64,000 nt of DNA from Isoetes taiwanensis (Eukaryota; Streptophyta; Lycopodiopsida; Isoetales; Isoetaceae), in NCBI GenBank assembly GCA_021234155.1, contig JAJEKV010000046.1:1074280-1138279 (forward strand), given 5' to 3'. The notes under the pieces are model-generated. The model was given only the letters and a program-made list of their open reading frames with translations, ran no database searches and was not told the DNA's origin. The position numbers and the translations under genes are program-made. Of the stretch, positions 43,050-54,309 are shown in pieces (position 1 is the first letter of the stretch; the number at the start of each line of letters is the position of its first letter).

Positions 43050-44510
43050 CCATGGGCCACTTAAGGGACCCCCTATCCTGATCCCAATCTAAATGCCCAG
43101 TTCCCCTTGATCCAGCCTCATGCAACCGACAACCTGACTACCCCTCGCATAACGAGCAAGCTCTCCTAGGAGGACCAAGTGGTTGGGCTACCACAAAATG
43201 GCCCAGACCAGACAGCAAAGGAAATGAGAAGCCTCTTCCGTGAGGAGGGAGGCAACGGCAAAGGCCCAATCAATGAGGTCAATCAGGAAGTTGACGGCAA
43301 ACCAGGAACCGATGGAGGCCTTGAGACGACTACAAGCGAGAATTAAGAGTAATGGTACCCAAATTGTAGGCCTTATAGAAGAGATGCAGTCCTCGGTACC
43401 CTAGGTACCCAGAAGGCAGTTGGCAACAGAGAAACAACGGATTGTAGAGATGGAGACCTCCACACAGTAGATGGAAGACAACAACCGCTTGGCGCACTTC
43501 GAAAGGCAGCAGATCAAGCAGGGTCCCACCGACCTGCGGGCTTGCATGGACTCCTTATCCACCACCAAATAAACCATGACATAGGATAGGTAGCGTGCTG
43601 AGCAGGAGATGATGGCAACCATTTCCTACCTTTGATCAGATTCTGAGAAGGAAGCCACCATGATGTGCAGCGTCCAGGCCGATTTTAAAGGCTAGTCACA
43701 ATTGAGAGCCCTTCAAAGTAGGGTCGAGACACGAGAAATGCCCTCATCAGCAGTGAACCCTGTGCCCTGGACACCCGCTTGCTGAAACTCGAGCACAGCT
43801 TCGCTGCTCGAGATCGGGAGATGTAGGAGCTGTGGGTAGCCAACATCTAGCAAGGCAAGGGCCTCCATGCAGAGGCTCATGAACCATTGCAGTGGTCTAT
43901 GCATGAATTGGCAAGGCAGCAGCAATTCCAACAGGAACTGAGCTACCAGCTTCAGAAACCCATTGCTGCACCACCCCAGCGCAGACCACAGCCCATGCCC
44001 CACTTACTGCAAACAATACTTCCACGACAGCCAGCATTGACCCGACCATAAGAGAGCTCCAAGAGCAAAGACGCAGGAGCCACAATGTGGTGGTATACGG
44101 TATGACAGAAAAAGCAGGGAAGAACCTCATCAACCAGCTCCAGACGATGATCCTTGCTCAGATGACATTCCATACACTCGTACACATTGTTAAGGCGAGC
44201 CGCCATGGAGCCCAGCATCCTGATCACCCTTGAGTGGTCATATTCACGGTCACCGATGCACAAGCAGCCACTTTGCATCAGAGCAAGCAGTTGAGGGGAC
44301 CACCCTATATGTTGATCGAGATCTGACCTTTGCACAACAAGAAGACTGTATGCACGATTTGGACAACGTTAAGAGTGTCCACAGACAGGGAGGATCTGCA
44401 GAACTGATCCAAAGCAAGATGCAAATCTTTCGACCGTAAAGTGCTACTGGGAGTGCTGCGAACCTTCGGGCTCCTTTTGCGGCGGCCCAACTGCTCCAAG
44501 CCATGACCTG
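43050..44510 (+). pseudogene. LINE ORF1, broken
   Basis: In the + frames: QIVGLIEEMQSSVP, RQLATEKQRIVEMETS (coiled coil), then ELQEQRRRSHNVVVYGMTEK (near 44,050), VIFTVTDAQAATLHQSKQLR and RGTTLYVDRDLTFAQQEDC (near 44,310). The last blocks have the order of the RRM/CTD region of L1-type ORF1 proteins (V.F....A..L...k.LrgT.l.vd.DLT..Q), which bind the element's RNA. The same coiled-coil block is found reversed at 49,600-49,930. Multiple stops are present. Confidence 0.7.
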
Positions 44511-46385
44511 CTTCGCCTGCTACATCCGCACACCCTGCTCTGGTTGCCTCCCTTTCTCCACTTTTGATTTGTGTTGTTAGGGTTCGATTTTCCTTTTTTC
44601 TGATTGTAATTCGTGATCACATGCATTGATTTCCACTTTCTCCATTTTGGCCTGTGTCTTCAAGCAGAAGGGGGGAGCTTCTGCGAGCAGAAAGTTTCTT
44701 GGAAGAAATCCTTGGCGGCATTGCCGAGAGCGACAGCAGCCGTGAGCGGCGGTGCTGCCAGGAATTTCTTTTAGGAATTTTCCTGCGAGCAGAGTTTCTC
44801 GCCATAACCTTCAAGACATGAGAATTTCCTCATGATCGCTTTCTTGCATAGGTGAATGGCATCAAGTCCAGACGAATCGGCCTTCAAGCTTTAGTTTGAT
44901 CTATCTTCCATCGCATTTGGTATAGCTTTAGAAGTTCTTGGATCTGACGGGCATGGACTACGAAAAAATCCAGAGGCTTCCAATGAGAAAATAGTTCTTA
45001 GATCGAGCAAATCATTCTTAGTTCAGTGTTGTTTTTGCCTCACATTATTAGATTCAACCAGTTTTAGGTTCCTGCTTCGACGTTATCCCTTGCTTGCAAT
45101 TTTTGGTATAGCAACTTTGTTTCCTTTCTATGTATTGTGGAACTGCTTGACATTCAGTTTGTTCCTATGAACTATCTTTTCAGTTTCACTTTTACAGTGT
45201 CTTTATGCAGTTCGATTTGTTTATTGTATGGCCTTGATCATGGCTGTTTTATTCCCTACTGCTTTTTTCTCCCATATTTGCTCCTATTCTTTATATTTTA
45301 ATTACCAGTTTATTCTTGCACGGGTGATCATGATACTCACTTTCCATGGCTCATTTGTTTCGTTGGGTGTGATGCGCATATTATAGACGATTCAAGGATA
45401 ATACATGGGCATTATGGTTCGTTTACAGAGCCCCTCTTCGTTGCATCAATTTGGTCCTTTGGACGCTTGTTTGTTTAGTTGTGTTTGCCTCCTTTGCCTC
45501 CATCAATTCCACTATTTTTGTTGTTCTTTTATTCTATGTTTGGTTAGACTAGATTTTGCTTTCTTAGCATTCTTGTTATTTGGTCATGTCTCATGTATAT
45601 TGGCTCCTTTAAGATGTTATACTAGTAGTCAATTAGTCATTTTCATGTCTGTCTATTCTTCTCTACTTCTCGGGTCAGCCTGTAGCCCTCGATATAAAAG
45701 TGCATTTGTTCTTATTTTGTATTTTTTCCTCGACGTGGCACTGTAGCCTTTGAGGCTTACATAATTTTATTTTTTCTCGGCGTGGCATTGTAACCTCTGA
45801 GACGTAATTTCCTTTTCATGATTCTCTCGGGCTGGCAATGTAGCCTCCGAAGCAGCAACAATCAGATGGTTTTTCCGTGATAGTCATTTTGCGGACGATT
45901 TTCGATTGGTCGGTTGTTGTTTCTTTGGAGCCTAACTCCCTGAGGGGTCATTTTCATTTTTTAGTCTTGACTCTGCAGGTTAGTTTTGAGAGTATCGTGG
46001 TTGTCACAGTGCGAGGTGCCGCGCTTCATCCTTGGGGAGCCTCGCAATTTGGTTTATCAAAGAATTCGTGGTTGATGTACAACAGTCGAGCATCCCCTTT
46101 TGGGTGCTTCAACTCTTTGTTTGGCGCAACGTGTATCTCCATTCTAGTTCGACTGCTGCAGGCATTTCTCAAGAGCGCTGGCGATCGTTTCTCATTAGAG
46201 TTTTCCTCGAAAGTAAAAGGACGAGGTTGTTCATCTCGATGAGAAGTTGTCGCCCATCTTCCCACCTCTGCCCCCCCTACACACCATATGTTTCATCTTT
46301 TATCTTGTATTCTTTATTTGTCATCATGCTCTCGAGATTGTCTAGTGTTAGAGCATTTTTCAAGCTTTTTCAAAAACTTCCACCT
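44511..46385. other. Insert between LINE parts, no gene recognised
   Basis: The sequence separates ORF1 (to 44,510) from endonuclease remains (from 46,390). A 5'-UTR-like start 'gttagggttcgattttcc' lies at 44,577. Near 45,728, 45,775 and 45,824 a phrase 'ctcggcgtggcattgtagcc' plus 'tctgag' recurs at 47-49 bp spacing. Frames at 45,405-46,433 have no domain. It could be a separate insertion or the element's own long spacer. Confidence 0.35.
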
Positions 46386-46389
46386 CTAG

Positions 46390-47070
46390 TAGGGGTAACC
46401 AATTTGTACTCAGTGTTTCAAAGAGCTCAATGAGCACACCACTTCACTTCGACCCATCCTAGGAATGACATACAGTAGCACAAGCAATTGGGTAGTGTCA
46501 TACTCATCGAAGACTTCAATGCGCGTACCGGCACAAAACAACCCATGAGATTTGTCCCCTCGGCTGACGATGTGTTGCAACTGCGTCCTTCAGAAGGAGC
46601 TTGACCACGAGCAGCAAATGACAACCAGATCACACGCTAGTAGGCAGCTGTTATTGCTATGTGGTATCTCTGACCTGGTAATTTGTAATGGACTGACATA
46701 GTGGCCGTCCTCTTGCACGCACACTTGCAGGCAGGACAACCAGGGGGCAGATCTAGTGTGTTGGATTATGTGCTAGTGGTTGAGCAGGATATACATGTCG
46801 TCAAGCACTTTCGAGTGGGAATGGATAATAACCATCTACCACTTTGCTTGCAGTTGGCTTGGTAGGTCATTCCAACCTCCTGTGCCACACCTCCTCACAT
46901 GCCTCTGCTGCGATTGAACTATGAAAATGCAGAGGCTTATGCCCAGATGCTCATAGATAACTTGGCAGGCATTCTACAGTTCTCTATACTAGAGCAATAG
47001 GCGGGTATGCACTAGTTGATAGAGGAAAAGCTCTGTTTTGCAGGATCTTTTTGCACAAATGGACTGGCAA
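46390..47070 (+). pseudogene. LINE endonuclease and linker, broken
   Basis: Near 46,495 the frame reads VILIEDFNARTGTKQP (endonuclease GDFN-type motif with E for G), then DYVLVVEQDIHVVKHFRVGM (46,765) and PLCLQL (the SDHxPL region). LRLNYENAEAYAQMLIDNLA (46,905) is the linker before RT. The homologous linker in the copy at 50.7 kb reads LDYDHAAVYARMLEHE. RT is missing. Confidence 0.7.
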
Positions 47071-47555
47071 ATAATAGATTCACTGGAAGCATATCAAGCA
47101 GTATAGGAGACATGTCTCTGACTCTAAATGAGTTGTGGATATATTAATATTGCATGTTGATCTAATTATACTGGGGACATAATCCCTCCAGTACATATGT
47201 TTTACTGCAGTAGTTGATATAGGAAAAGCTCTGTGTGCAGGAACTTTTTGCACAAAATGGATTATGAAAAACGACAAATAAATGATAAGTTGGATCTTTT
47301 TTTCACACTTAGGAAAAAGAAATTGAGTTGTATTTCTTTTTGAAATTCAGATCTTAGCTAAATATATCAGAATTTTTCATGCAATTGATGCAGATTTGGA
47401 GTGGGGATGTAGATGGAGTATGCTCAGTTAAACAACCCAATTTCAACATTACGTTATATTACATTCGTTCTATCTCTTGACCTTTTTTAGTTTCTTACAT
47501 TGCAAATTAATGCTTTGGTACTGTTCATAAATGCAATGAAAACTGCAATAGGATG

Positions 47556-47594
47556 TTTGAAGGAAGGAAGGAAGGAAGGAAGGAAGGAAGGAAG
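47556..47594. repeat. (GGAA)n tail
   Basis: Nine or so GGAA units; the tail of the reverse-oriented LINE that starts immediately to its right. Confidence 0.9.
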
Positions 47595-48560
47595 GTTCTT
47601 TTATCGTCCGCGAGGGCCAATCGGCCTATGGGACTCAAATTACAGGTGCGGCAAGCCCGTTGCTGCCCGAATTACCCCTTTAGGAGGGAAAAATCGTCGC
47701 AAGAACAAACTGCCGGGCAACGCACAAATATACATATACACATGAATTCCCCACCCTCGTAGGCGCCGGGCGAGGTGAGTCCGAGATCCAAAACCTCCCG
47801 GAGGTAGGGAGCCAAGGGATCGAACCGACGGCTGCATCTTGAGTAGCTCGTCGCGGGCGGACCAGGTCACACCAAGAGAACGTGGCGAGCCCGACCGACT
47901 ATAGGGTCGGATGTCTGGAAGGCATGGCTTTCATCCTCAACAACCCCGGCAGTGCAACACCGACAAAGCCCGCCTGGCGCGGCTCTCCAATCCACCCCGT
48001 CTCAAGCCGAAGATGGTGGGCTGTTCGAATGGGCCGCGATGATCCTGCGCTTCTTCATGGGCAAATCGAGAATCCAGTAGAGCCGTGGGCCTCGAACGGT
48101 GGGGGTTTATGTGTTGTTTATAGTGTGCCATCTTTACGTTCCACAAAGCATGGTGGTCCCGAGCTTCCCGAAACAAGAGTCCAAGTACCCCTCACCTATC
48201 CCGCCGTGCATTTCATGCAGGCGCACCTATGTGCATCTACGTTCGGCCGTGCCCACCGGGCTCTTTTTGTCCTTCCAACAAGCCCCGAAGTTCGCGCTCA
48301 TTGCCACAGCAGAAGCCAAGTCGCGAGCCGTGTCGCCCACGCCGCCACCTTCCGGAAATAAACAATGTGTCTATCGAGGGCGCATGTTGCGGGGCATGAA
48401 TCATCTCTCCGCAACAAGATCCGATATGGAACCGAGGACTTGACCCCAAGTGCCGGCCAAAAATGCCTTACGGACCTGCTCTAAGTCGTTCCAAGTCGCC
48501 AAAGACACCACTGGGCCCCATACCTCGACCCCATACAGAAGAACTTGTCAACTCAGTTTC
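47595..48560 (-). mobile_element. LINE 3' half, reverse orientation
   Basis: On the minus strand, from 48,560 down: a 'ctgtatggggtcgaggtatg' block equal to LLYGVE..G and a WNDLE block as at 52,295-52,350. Then a long decayed C-terminal region matching 52,380-52,980 in order (GSSPRFHIGS, LFISGRW, ALWNVKMAH). It ends in 'gagtcccataggccgattgg' and 'ccctcgcggacgataaaaga' followed by (TTCC)n. A 5'-truncated copy of about 970 bp. Confidence 0.75.
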
Positions 48561-48967
48561 ACATAATCAACCGCATTAGAATACAAATACAATTGATTTG
48601 TGTAACTCTACATAGTCAATGATCAATCCATTTGTCGCACAAATTTAGTCGACCATAAACAAATTCCATAAATCAATACTTTTCAGCAAATATTGTTTGT
48701 ACCCTATGGCTTTGCCATTTCTACTACATGGCATTCGTTTGTTGGACATTGACCCTACTCACTTTTTCTTCTACTCGCTCCCTTTTTTTTTTTAATTACT
48801 AGGTGATACTTTTTAAGGGACACTCTAAGATGCTTTTACCCATATACAATAAATGAATATTATTCCCATACAACCACATGTATTGCCCACTAAAGGTGGG
48901 TAATAATATGTAGTTTTTTAAGAATGGGCAAGTGTACTTCTCCTAAGCCAACTCCTAAATCTAAAAA
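48561..48967. other. AT-rich flank with a Helitron-like hairpin
   Basis: At 48,886-48,900, CCCAC-TAAAG-GTGGG is followed by 'taataatatgtag'. This resembles the hairpin at 49,109-49,125 and its context ('acatgtattgcccactaaag' against 'acatggactgcccaccaaag'). It is probably a decayed copy of the same short element. No gene. Confidence 0.5.
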
Positions 48968-49135
48968 TCTATGATATATAAAAGATTGAGCATTTTAGGC
49001 ATTTCATGAGGGAACAAGTACTCAAACAATTTACGCAAATACATTACAATACCTGGAGTAACACACATAATAACTTATATAAAATCTTCATGTATAAACA
49101 CATGGACTGCCCACCAAAGGTGGGCAATTTACTAG
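48968..49135 (+). mobile_element. Short Helitron-like element (168 bp)
   Basis: It starts A|TCTATGATATATAAAAG and ends with a perfect GCCCACC-AAA-GGTGGGC hairpin (49,109-49,125), six bases, CTAG, then T. The 3' end is convincing; the 5' end is the best match by eye. It lies directly beside a DUF7869-like fragment, probably inserted into it. Confidence 0.55.
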
Positions 49136-49560
49136 TGTAGACAACTATATTGGCAGAGTAGAACATTTTCCCAGATGCTATGATAGATATTTGTGTTTGA
49201 TTCATGATAAGATGGACCAACACAAGACTTTCTTGCCAAAGCTAGATCCTTTGCCCGAGCATTGTCAAAATGCTTTTCAGATGAAAGTAAGCTTAGCGGG
49301 TATCTTAACACATGGACATGGCACTGACACCTACGAACATTTTGTGCTTGATCTTTGGAAGGATGATCTGAATTTTTATGTGAGTTTGATTTTCAAGTGC
49401 TTAAGGATACTAGAGAGAGGAACTATAGTTAGACCCCATTTTTGATGCCTTGATGGATGATCAACCGCTTACTTACCAAAGGCAGATAAAGGAGCTCACA
49501 TTGAAAGTATCGACTAAAATAAGGAGAACTTGGGATGAGTTTCCCATACAAGAAAAACAA
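49136..49560 (+). pseudogene. Fragment of a second DUF7869-like transposon protein
   Basis: CLIHDKMDQHKTFLPKLDPL, KVSLAGILTHGHGTDTYEHF and VLDLWKDDLNFYVSLIFKCL match the copy at 37,360-37,640 closely at the protein level. It is less frameshifted here than at 37.5 kb but ends soon after. A second member of the same family in the window. Confidence 0.7.
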
Positions 49561-49599
49561 CTGCCATCGATTTTCCTCGGTGGTTGCCTGGACAACCCT

Positions 49600-50283
49600 T
49601 TAAACGGTAGCAGGCAACTCCACTTCTAACCGAAGGTGGGATATAGTTACATTCGTCTTCTCAAGACATTTCCTGTCGCAGGCCATGGTAATGCTAGTAG
49701 ACAGGGTGTTCACTTGGACTTGTAGCTCAGTAAGACTTAACTTATCCTGCTGCCATTCAGATGGCAGTAAGCGGAGGCTATCCTCAAGCTGTTGCACACG
49801 AGTCTCAATGTCAGAGATGCGTTGCCTCTCTGTAGCCAATTGCTTTTTGAACAACTTGGGCACCGAGGACTATATCTCTTCTGCAAAGCCTACAATTCTA
49901 GCAATGTTCCCCTCAACTGTCACTTGAATCTGTTTTCAGCTTTATGCAGGTTCCTGATTGGGTGTGTGTTAGTGTCTTGCAGCTAGATTTGAGTATCGGC
50001 CATACGTCTGTTGGCACAAGTTTATTGCCTGGGACTTTGCGTGGGCTTCCTTTCTCATGGTAGATTTGTCCATCTTAGGTGCCTGTTTTGTGCGATGGGG
50101 GCCATCGATGTGCTCCTCCAAGTCAAGCTTGATCGCCATGTTTCCATCTAGTAGTGACTTTGATTGGGTGGCTGCCATGTTGCCATCCGACAATGAGTCT
50201 GACTGGAATTGCGGGATTTGATGGGCATCACCATCAATATGCACGTTCTTGAGATTTGGGGATGGAGCCAGTGGAGCCACCAT
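49600..50283 (-). pseudogene. LINE ORF1 fragment, reverse orientation
   Basis: On the minus strand MVAPLAPSPNLKNVHIDGDA (start near 50,283), then past a stop RIVGFAEEIQSSVPKLFKKQ, LATERQRISDIETRVQQLED and a coiled coil. The block matches the + strand ORF1 at 43,330-43,500. Only the N-terminal half is present. Confidence 0.65.
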
Positions 50284-50685
50284 GATTATAGCACGGGTCT
50301 AGAAGGATAGGGGGAGCAAAGGGGTTGAAGACGGGCAAAGGGGAAAGGGGCTAATGGACTCCTAGATATCTAGCAAGTAAAAACAATGAAAGCAAAGCAT
50401 AAATGATGCCCATCTTTAATGGTTGGCATGGGGGATTCAACCCTGTAGGTGGGAGGTTCAATTCTCGCTACGAAGACTGCAAATTTTGGCTGAGCTTATG
50501 GCTATTGGGTTCTCAAATTGGGCGATGGCACATGACTTATTAGGACATTTGGCTTCTCAAATTGGACGATGGCACATGACTTATTAGGACAATAATTGCA
50601 TACTAAGGCAAGTGCAGAAAAATTTATTATAAGGTAAGGGAATATCACTTATTAGGACAATAATTGCACACTAAGAGATTAGTTT
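50284..50685. other. No gene seen; 60-bp duplicated phrase
   Basis: 'ggcttctcaaattggacgat' and 'ggcacatgacttattaggac' recur near 50,510-50,600, with a third partial 'cacttattaggacaataatt' near 50,645. Confidence 0.5.
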
Positions 50686-50689
50686 ATAT

Positions 50690-53305
50690 ATGCTCCACGG
50701 TTGTGTCTGGACTATGATCATGCGGCGGTCTATGCGAGGATGCTTGAGCATGAGTAGCCGGAGTGTCGCAGCCCCCACACTTCAACAATGAAGGCGGCCC
50801 ACCCCAGCTCCTTCCGAGGGTAGGGGCGATGCTTTGGGGAGAGGCTCTCGACGATCCACGGGGGCTGCAACCACCTTCCCCGCAATCAGCGGTTCGATGA
50901 CGGATGTCGGGGTGAAAGCCAGGGCTCCGCCAAGTCTTTGGACCCCACCATTCGCCCTTGGTTGAGTCCCGTCAATACCGCTCCTTCCTCAAGACCAAGA
51001 AAGCCGGGTACCTTGCGAGCACCAAAGAATGATGTTTGGTTTACTAGACCGCCACCCTAGGACCTTCGGAGAAAGGTCTTTGAGTAAGCCCCGCAAGATG
51101 TTTCACGGGAAATATTACCGGAACAATGGGTGAGATACTACGCGGCGGTATGACCCAATGGGAAGCCGAGGCACCAGTGCATGTAGGCCTAGCGGTCATC
51201 ATTGAGGGATGTCATAATGGGCCCACAACGCCTACCGCTAACGGAAGGCGCCAATTTGGATGGTATGCGGCGAGCTTCTCTCCAAGTGGGCGGGCCCCCA
51301 ATGGTGCCGGTTCTCAAAGACTCTTCAACGGGGGGCATTGCAAGAAGGCTTCCCCGCCTTTGGACTACCGGTAGAGTTGTGCCCATATACAAGCGGGGGA
51401 CCCCACAAACCAACTATCGTACCATTATGGTATGGTCTGTCTTTGCTAAGTTGCTTGCCGGATTCTTGAGCGCCGGCCGACACTTTGGGCGAGGATGGAG
51501 AAGTGGGCTCTCCTCGCTAGCAGCTCACTTCCGCCCCGGCATTCTACTATTGACCATATCTTCACTCTGCGAACACTCATAGAGGATAGCCGAATCAACG
51601 CAAGAATCATGTCTTTGTTGCTTTGTGGATTTCGCAAAAGCTTTTGACACGATTACTTCTCGGGATAAGTTGTGGGACCCATTGAGACGATTTAGGGACC
51701 CCGTCGACTTCTGAGAATGCTATATACTGAGACTATCTGATGAGGCTTGCTCCGGCCGTCTCACCTTTGTCGGGGAGCCCGTTGTTAGTAGCATTGGGTG
51801 CGCCGGGGCTGCCCTCTATCCCCACAGCTCTTTAGAGCATTGTACATTGACCAGCTAGAAGAATGGCTAGCCGAAAGCACGGGGAGGCTTCGGTTGATGC
51901 ACCACATAATCCGGCAACTCATATATCGCGTGATGTTGACTTTGCGCCGCATATACCCCATAGGACATGCAACGCCACGGATGCTTTGGACACTTTCGCC
52001 AATTCACCGACATGAGAGTTAACTTGGCCAAGACAAGGGGTGCTGGTCCCATCATCCCGCACCCACGCCTTCCCTCATTCACTTACCGGGGGCGGGTAGT
52101 GGAGGTGGCTCGATCTTATAAGTATTTGGGCATTGAGTTTTCTACTACCACACACCGGGATGCATCCATCGAGTTACGGGTCATCACTTGCAGTCGGAAA
52201 GCTCAGTATGCAATGCAAAACAACAATCACAAAGGCGGAAGCCATGCATGGGGTCACTGGCACACTTGTTCGTGGGCCTTGGTTGAACCGGTCCTCCTCT
52301 ATGGGGCGTAGTGTGGGGGCGGTGATATCCCTCACCACTTGGAACGATCTAGAGCGGTACAAAAGGCCTTCTTGGCCCGGCATTGGGAGTGAAGTCCACG
52401 GTCCCATATCGATCTTGCTCCAGAGACAGGCTTCCTTCCATTCTGAGGGGTACTATTTGAACGTCACATTATTTACTTCCGGAAGGTGGTGGCTATGGAT
52501 GAAGCCCGGCTGCCCAACCTTGCTTTGGCGTTGGCGATGGGCCCGCAGCGACTCAAAGCCTGGCTGGAAAGACAAGCAAGCCCGGTGGTTCTCGCTATGG
52601 AATGTGTAGGCACACGCAGATGTGGACCGCTGCATACACCGAAGGAACGCCTTACGCCTTGAAGCGATTTCGGATGCTTGCTTCATGGCCAAGCTTTGGG
52701 ATGCAAAGGCCCCATGTCACATGTCAAGGTGGCAAATTATCGACAATGAGGTTAATCCCATGCTCACGAGGGGCCCACACCACTACCCTCGCACCCATCT
52801 ACCCATAGAGGATTGCTTCCATTCAAGACAGCACACCACCTCCGCGTTGAGACATGGAGATGGATTCGGAGAGCCACGTGAGGACGGATGCATGAGTCTT
52901 TGTCAGCCACCGTGGCCATTGAGGATGAAAGTCACGCCCTCCGGGCTTTGTCCGATACCCGGCATATCCTGCTCGGTATGCTCGGTTATGCTTTCAGTTA
53001 GTTGTGTGCCCCATCGGGCCTTGCATGAGCTAATGACAGCACGGCCTCTGTAGGGCTTGTTGGGATCAGACCTCCCGAGGTAATGGATCTGCGGGACTCA
53101 GTTATGCCCCCGTCTGCGACATTAACCTCACCATTTGTACTTGTGATTATGTATATAATCATGCGGATGTCAAAGATCCTTATTGCTACTAAGGTTTTTC
53201 CGAAAACCCTTCTAAGGGGGTTTTTAATCTGGTAGTAATACCGGGTTGCTCTCTCTTTGTACTTGGGTCCCATAGGCCAGTTGGTCTCCGTGGACGATAA
53301 AATCA
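50690..53305 (+). mobile_element. LINE with decayed reverse transcriptase and intact 3' end
   Basis: It begins in the endonuclease-RT linker (LDYDHAAVYARMLEHE). RT pieces follow: GGPPMVPVLKDSSTGGIARR, VPIYKRGTPQTNYRTI (the YRPISL-like block near 51,390), DFAKAFDT (catalytic Asp motif, near 51,625), RGCPLSPQLFRALYIDQLEE (51,800), VNLAKTRGAG (52,018) and YKYLGIEF (52,115). A LLYGA block, a C-terminal RVETWRW..IEDESHALRAL knuckle-like part (52,840-52,950) and a 3' end at 53,305 come last. No YADD box is readable. Numerous stops; dead. Confidence 0.82.
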
Positions 53306-53332
53306 TATTCTATTCTATTCTATTCTATTCTC
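53306..53332. repeat. (TATTC)n tail of the LINE
   Basis: About five TATTC units directly after 'ggacgataaaatca'. The element's terminal microsatellite. Confidence 0.9.
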
Positions 53333-53691
53333 GTGTTCAAGGTGCTTAATCAAAAAAAAATATTAAATTAAATGGGGCAAAAGATTGAGTAAGCTTAGGT
53401 GTCTTATCTTTATATTATATATTAAAAGCTCTTGGCTGATATCATCAATTGTATCTAAGATACTAGAAGTAGGTATTTCAAGTTGATCAAGTATTAAAAT
53501 CAACCCAAATTTTGATTTAAAAAAAGACCCACTAAAGTATTCAATCTATAGTATGCTTATTTCAAAATATATTAATATGCTTATATCAAAATACAAATTG
53601 GAAGCTACAGACTTCAACTTATTTCAAATGAAATCATAGAAGCAAGGGACTTAAGAAGACACGGTGATGTAGGATTGACAAATAGGAATAT
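53333..53691. other. No gene; dirigent 3' flank
   Basis: AT-rich. 'tctttatattatatattaaa' (53,407) looks like a Helitron 5' start but no matching 3' end follows. The right end is probably dirigent 3' UTR. Confidence 0.35.
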
Positions 53692-54237
53692 CTAGAGATG
53701 CAAGGTCCAAGGAGGGAAGTAGATGGAAGCATTAATAAAAATAGTAAAGAGGCCATCAGGGATGTCAACTTTGACATGGGTAAAGTTGGCATAGCCCGTG
53801 GCGAATCGAAAGTCACCGCTGCCACCAACAATGGCGTGCTCCATTTGGTTGTTTTTGACACCATTGTCTACGCCTTGAAAAGAAATAGTGCCGTTGTATT
53901 GCTTCGTTCGGAGGACAGCACACCAAGCATAGGTGGCATTAGAGGCATTTGGCTCGGTCACCATAGCTGTGCCTTTTGCCCTCCCAATCACCTTCGATGT
54001 GTTATCAAACGATTCCGTCAACACATCGTTGAACACAAAAATAGTGCCAAACTTGTTCTCCGTCAACTCCCCACCCGGCCCTGCTACTCTTAACCCTGTA
54101 GCATTTGGACCGGCTTCTATTATCTGCATGTACATTGGCACATTCAGATACTTCGGCTTTCCGTGTTTTGCATCCCCTACTGATGCATTGATCACACTCA
54201 CTGCCAGGAGTACCAGAACTATGCTGCTTGCCTTCAT
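53692..54237 (-). CDS. Dirigent protein
   Basis: A single-exon frame of 181 residues, the usual length of the family. Residues 1-23 are a signal peptide (MKASSIVLVLLAVSVINASV). The dirigent domain fills the rest: YLNVPMYMQIIEAGPNATGL, FGTIFVFNDVLTESFDNTS, GRAKGTAMVTEPNASNATYA, EHAIVGGSGDFRFATGYANF and a C-terminal INASIYFPPW. Dirigent proteins act in the apoplast as beta-barrels that steer stereoselective coupling of monolignol radicals into lignans or related phenolics; this member's substrate cannot be told. About seven N-x-S/T glycosylation sites are visible. The intronless structure is typical. A TATA box lies 35 bp before the ATG. No inactivating change. Opposite-strand frames here are shadows. 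Confidence 0.93.
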   Translation of the reverse strand: MKASSIVLVLLAVSVINASVGDAKHGKPKYLNVPMYMQIIEAGPNATGLRVAGPGGELTENKFGTIFVFNDVLTESFDNTSKVIGRAKGTAMVTEPNASNATYAWCAVLRTKQYNGTISFQGVDNGVKNNQMEHAIVGGSGDFRFATGYANFTHVKVDIPDGLFTIFINASIYFPPWTLHL

Positions 54238-54271
54238 CTTTGCTCTTGAATCATTTGTTCATGAGTTTCAC

Positions 54272-54279
54272 TATTTATA
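54272..54279 (-). promoter_or_regulatory. TATA box of the dirigent gene
   Basis: GTATAAATAGTG on the minus strand, 35-42 bp upstream of the ATG. The close spacing implies a very short 5' leader. Confidence 0.75.
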
Positions 54280-54309
54280 CACCCTTTTTTGGCCCTTTCT
54301 TCTCTGAAC

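Noticed and set aside
53401-53440. Helitron-like 5' start 'tctttatattatatattaaa'
   Set aside because: No hairpin plus CTRR end was found downstream before the dirigent gene.
53698-54307. Two + strand frames opposite the dirigent gene
   Set aside because: Shadows of the minus-strand dirigent frame, which has clear family motifs, a signal peptide and a TATA box.
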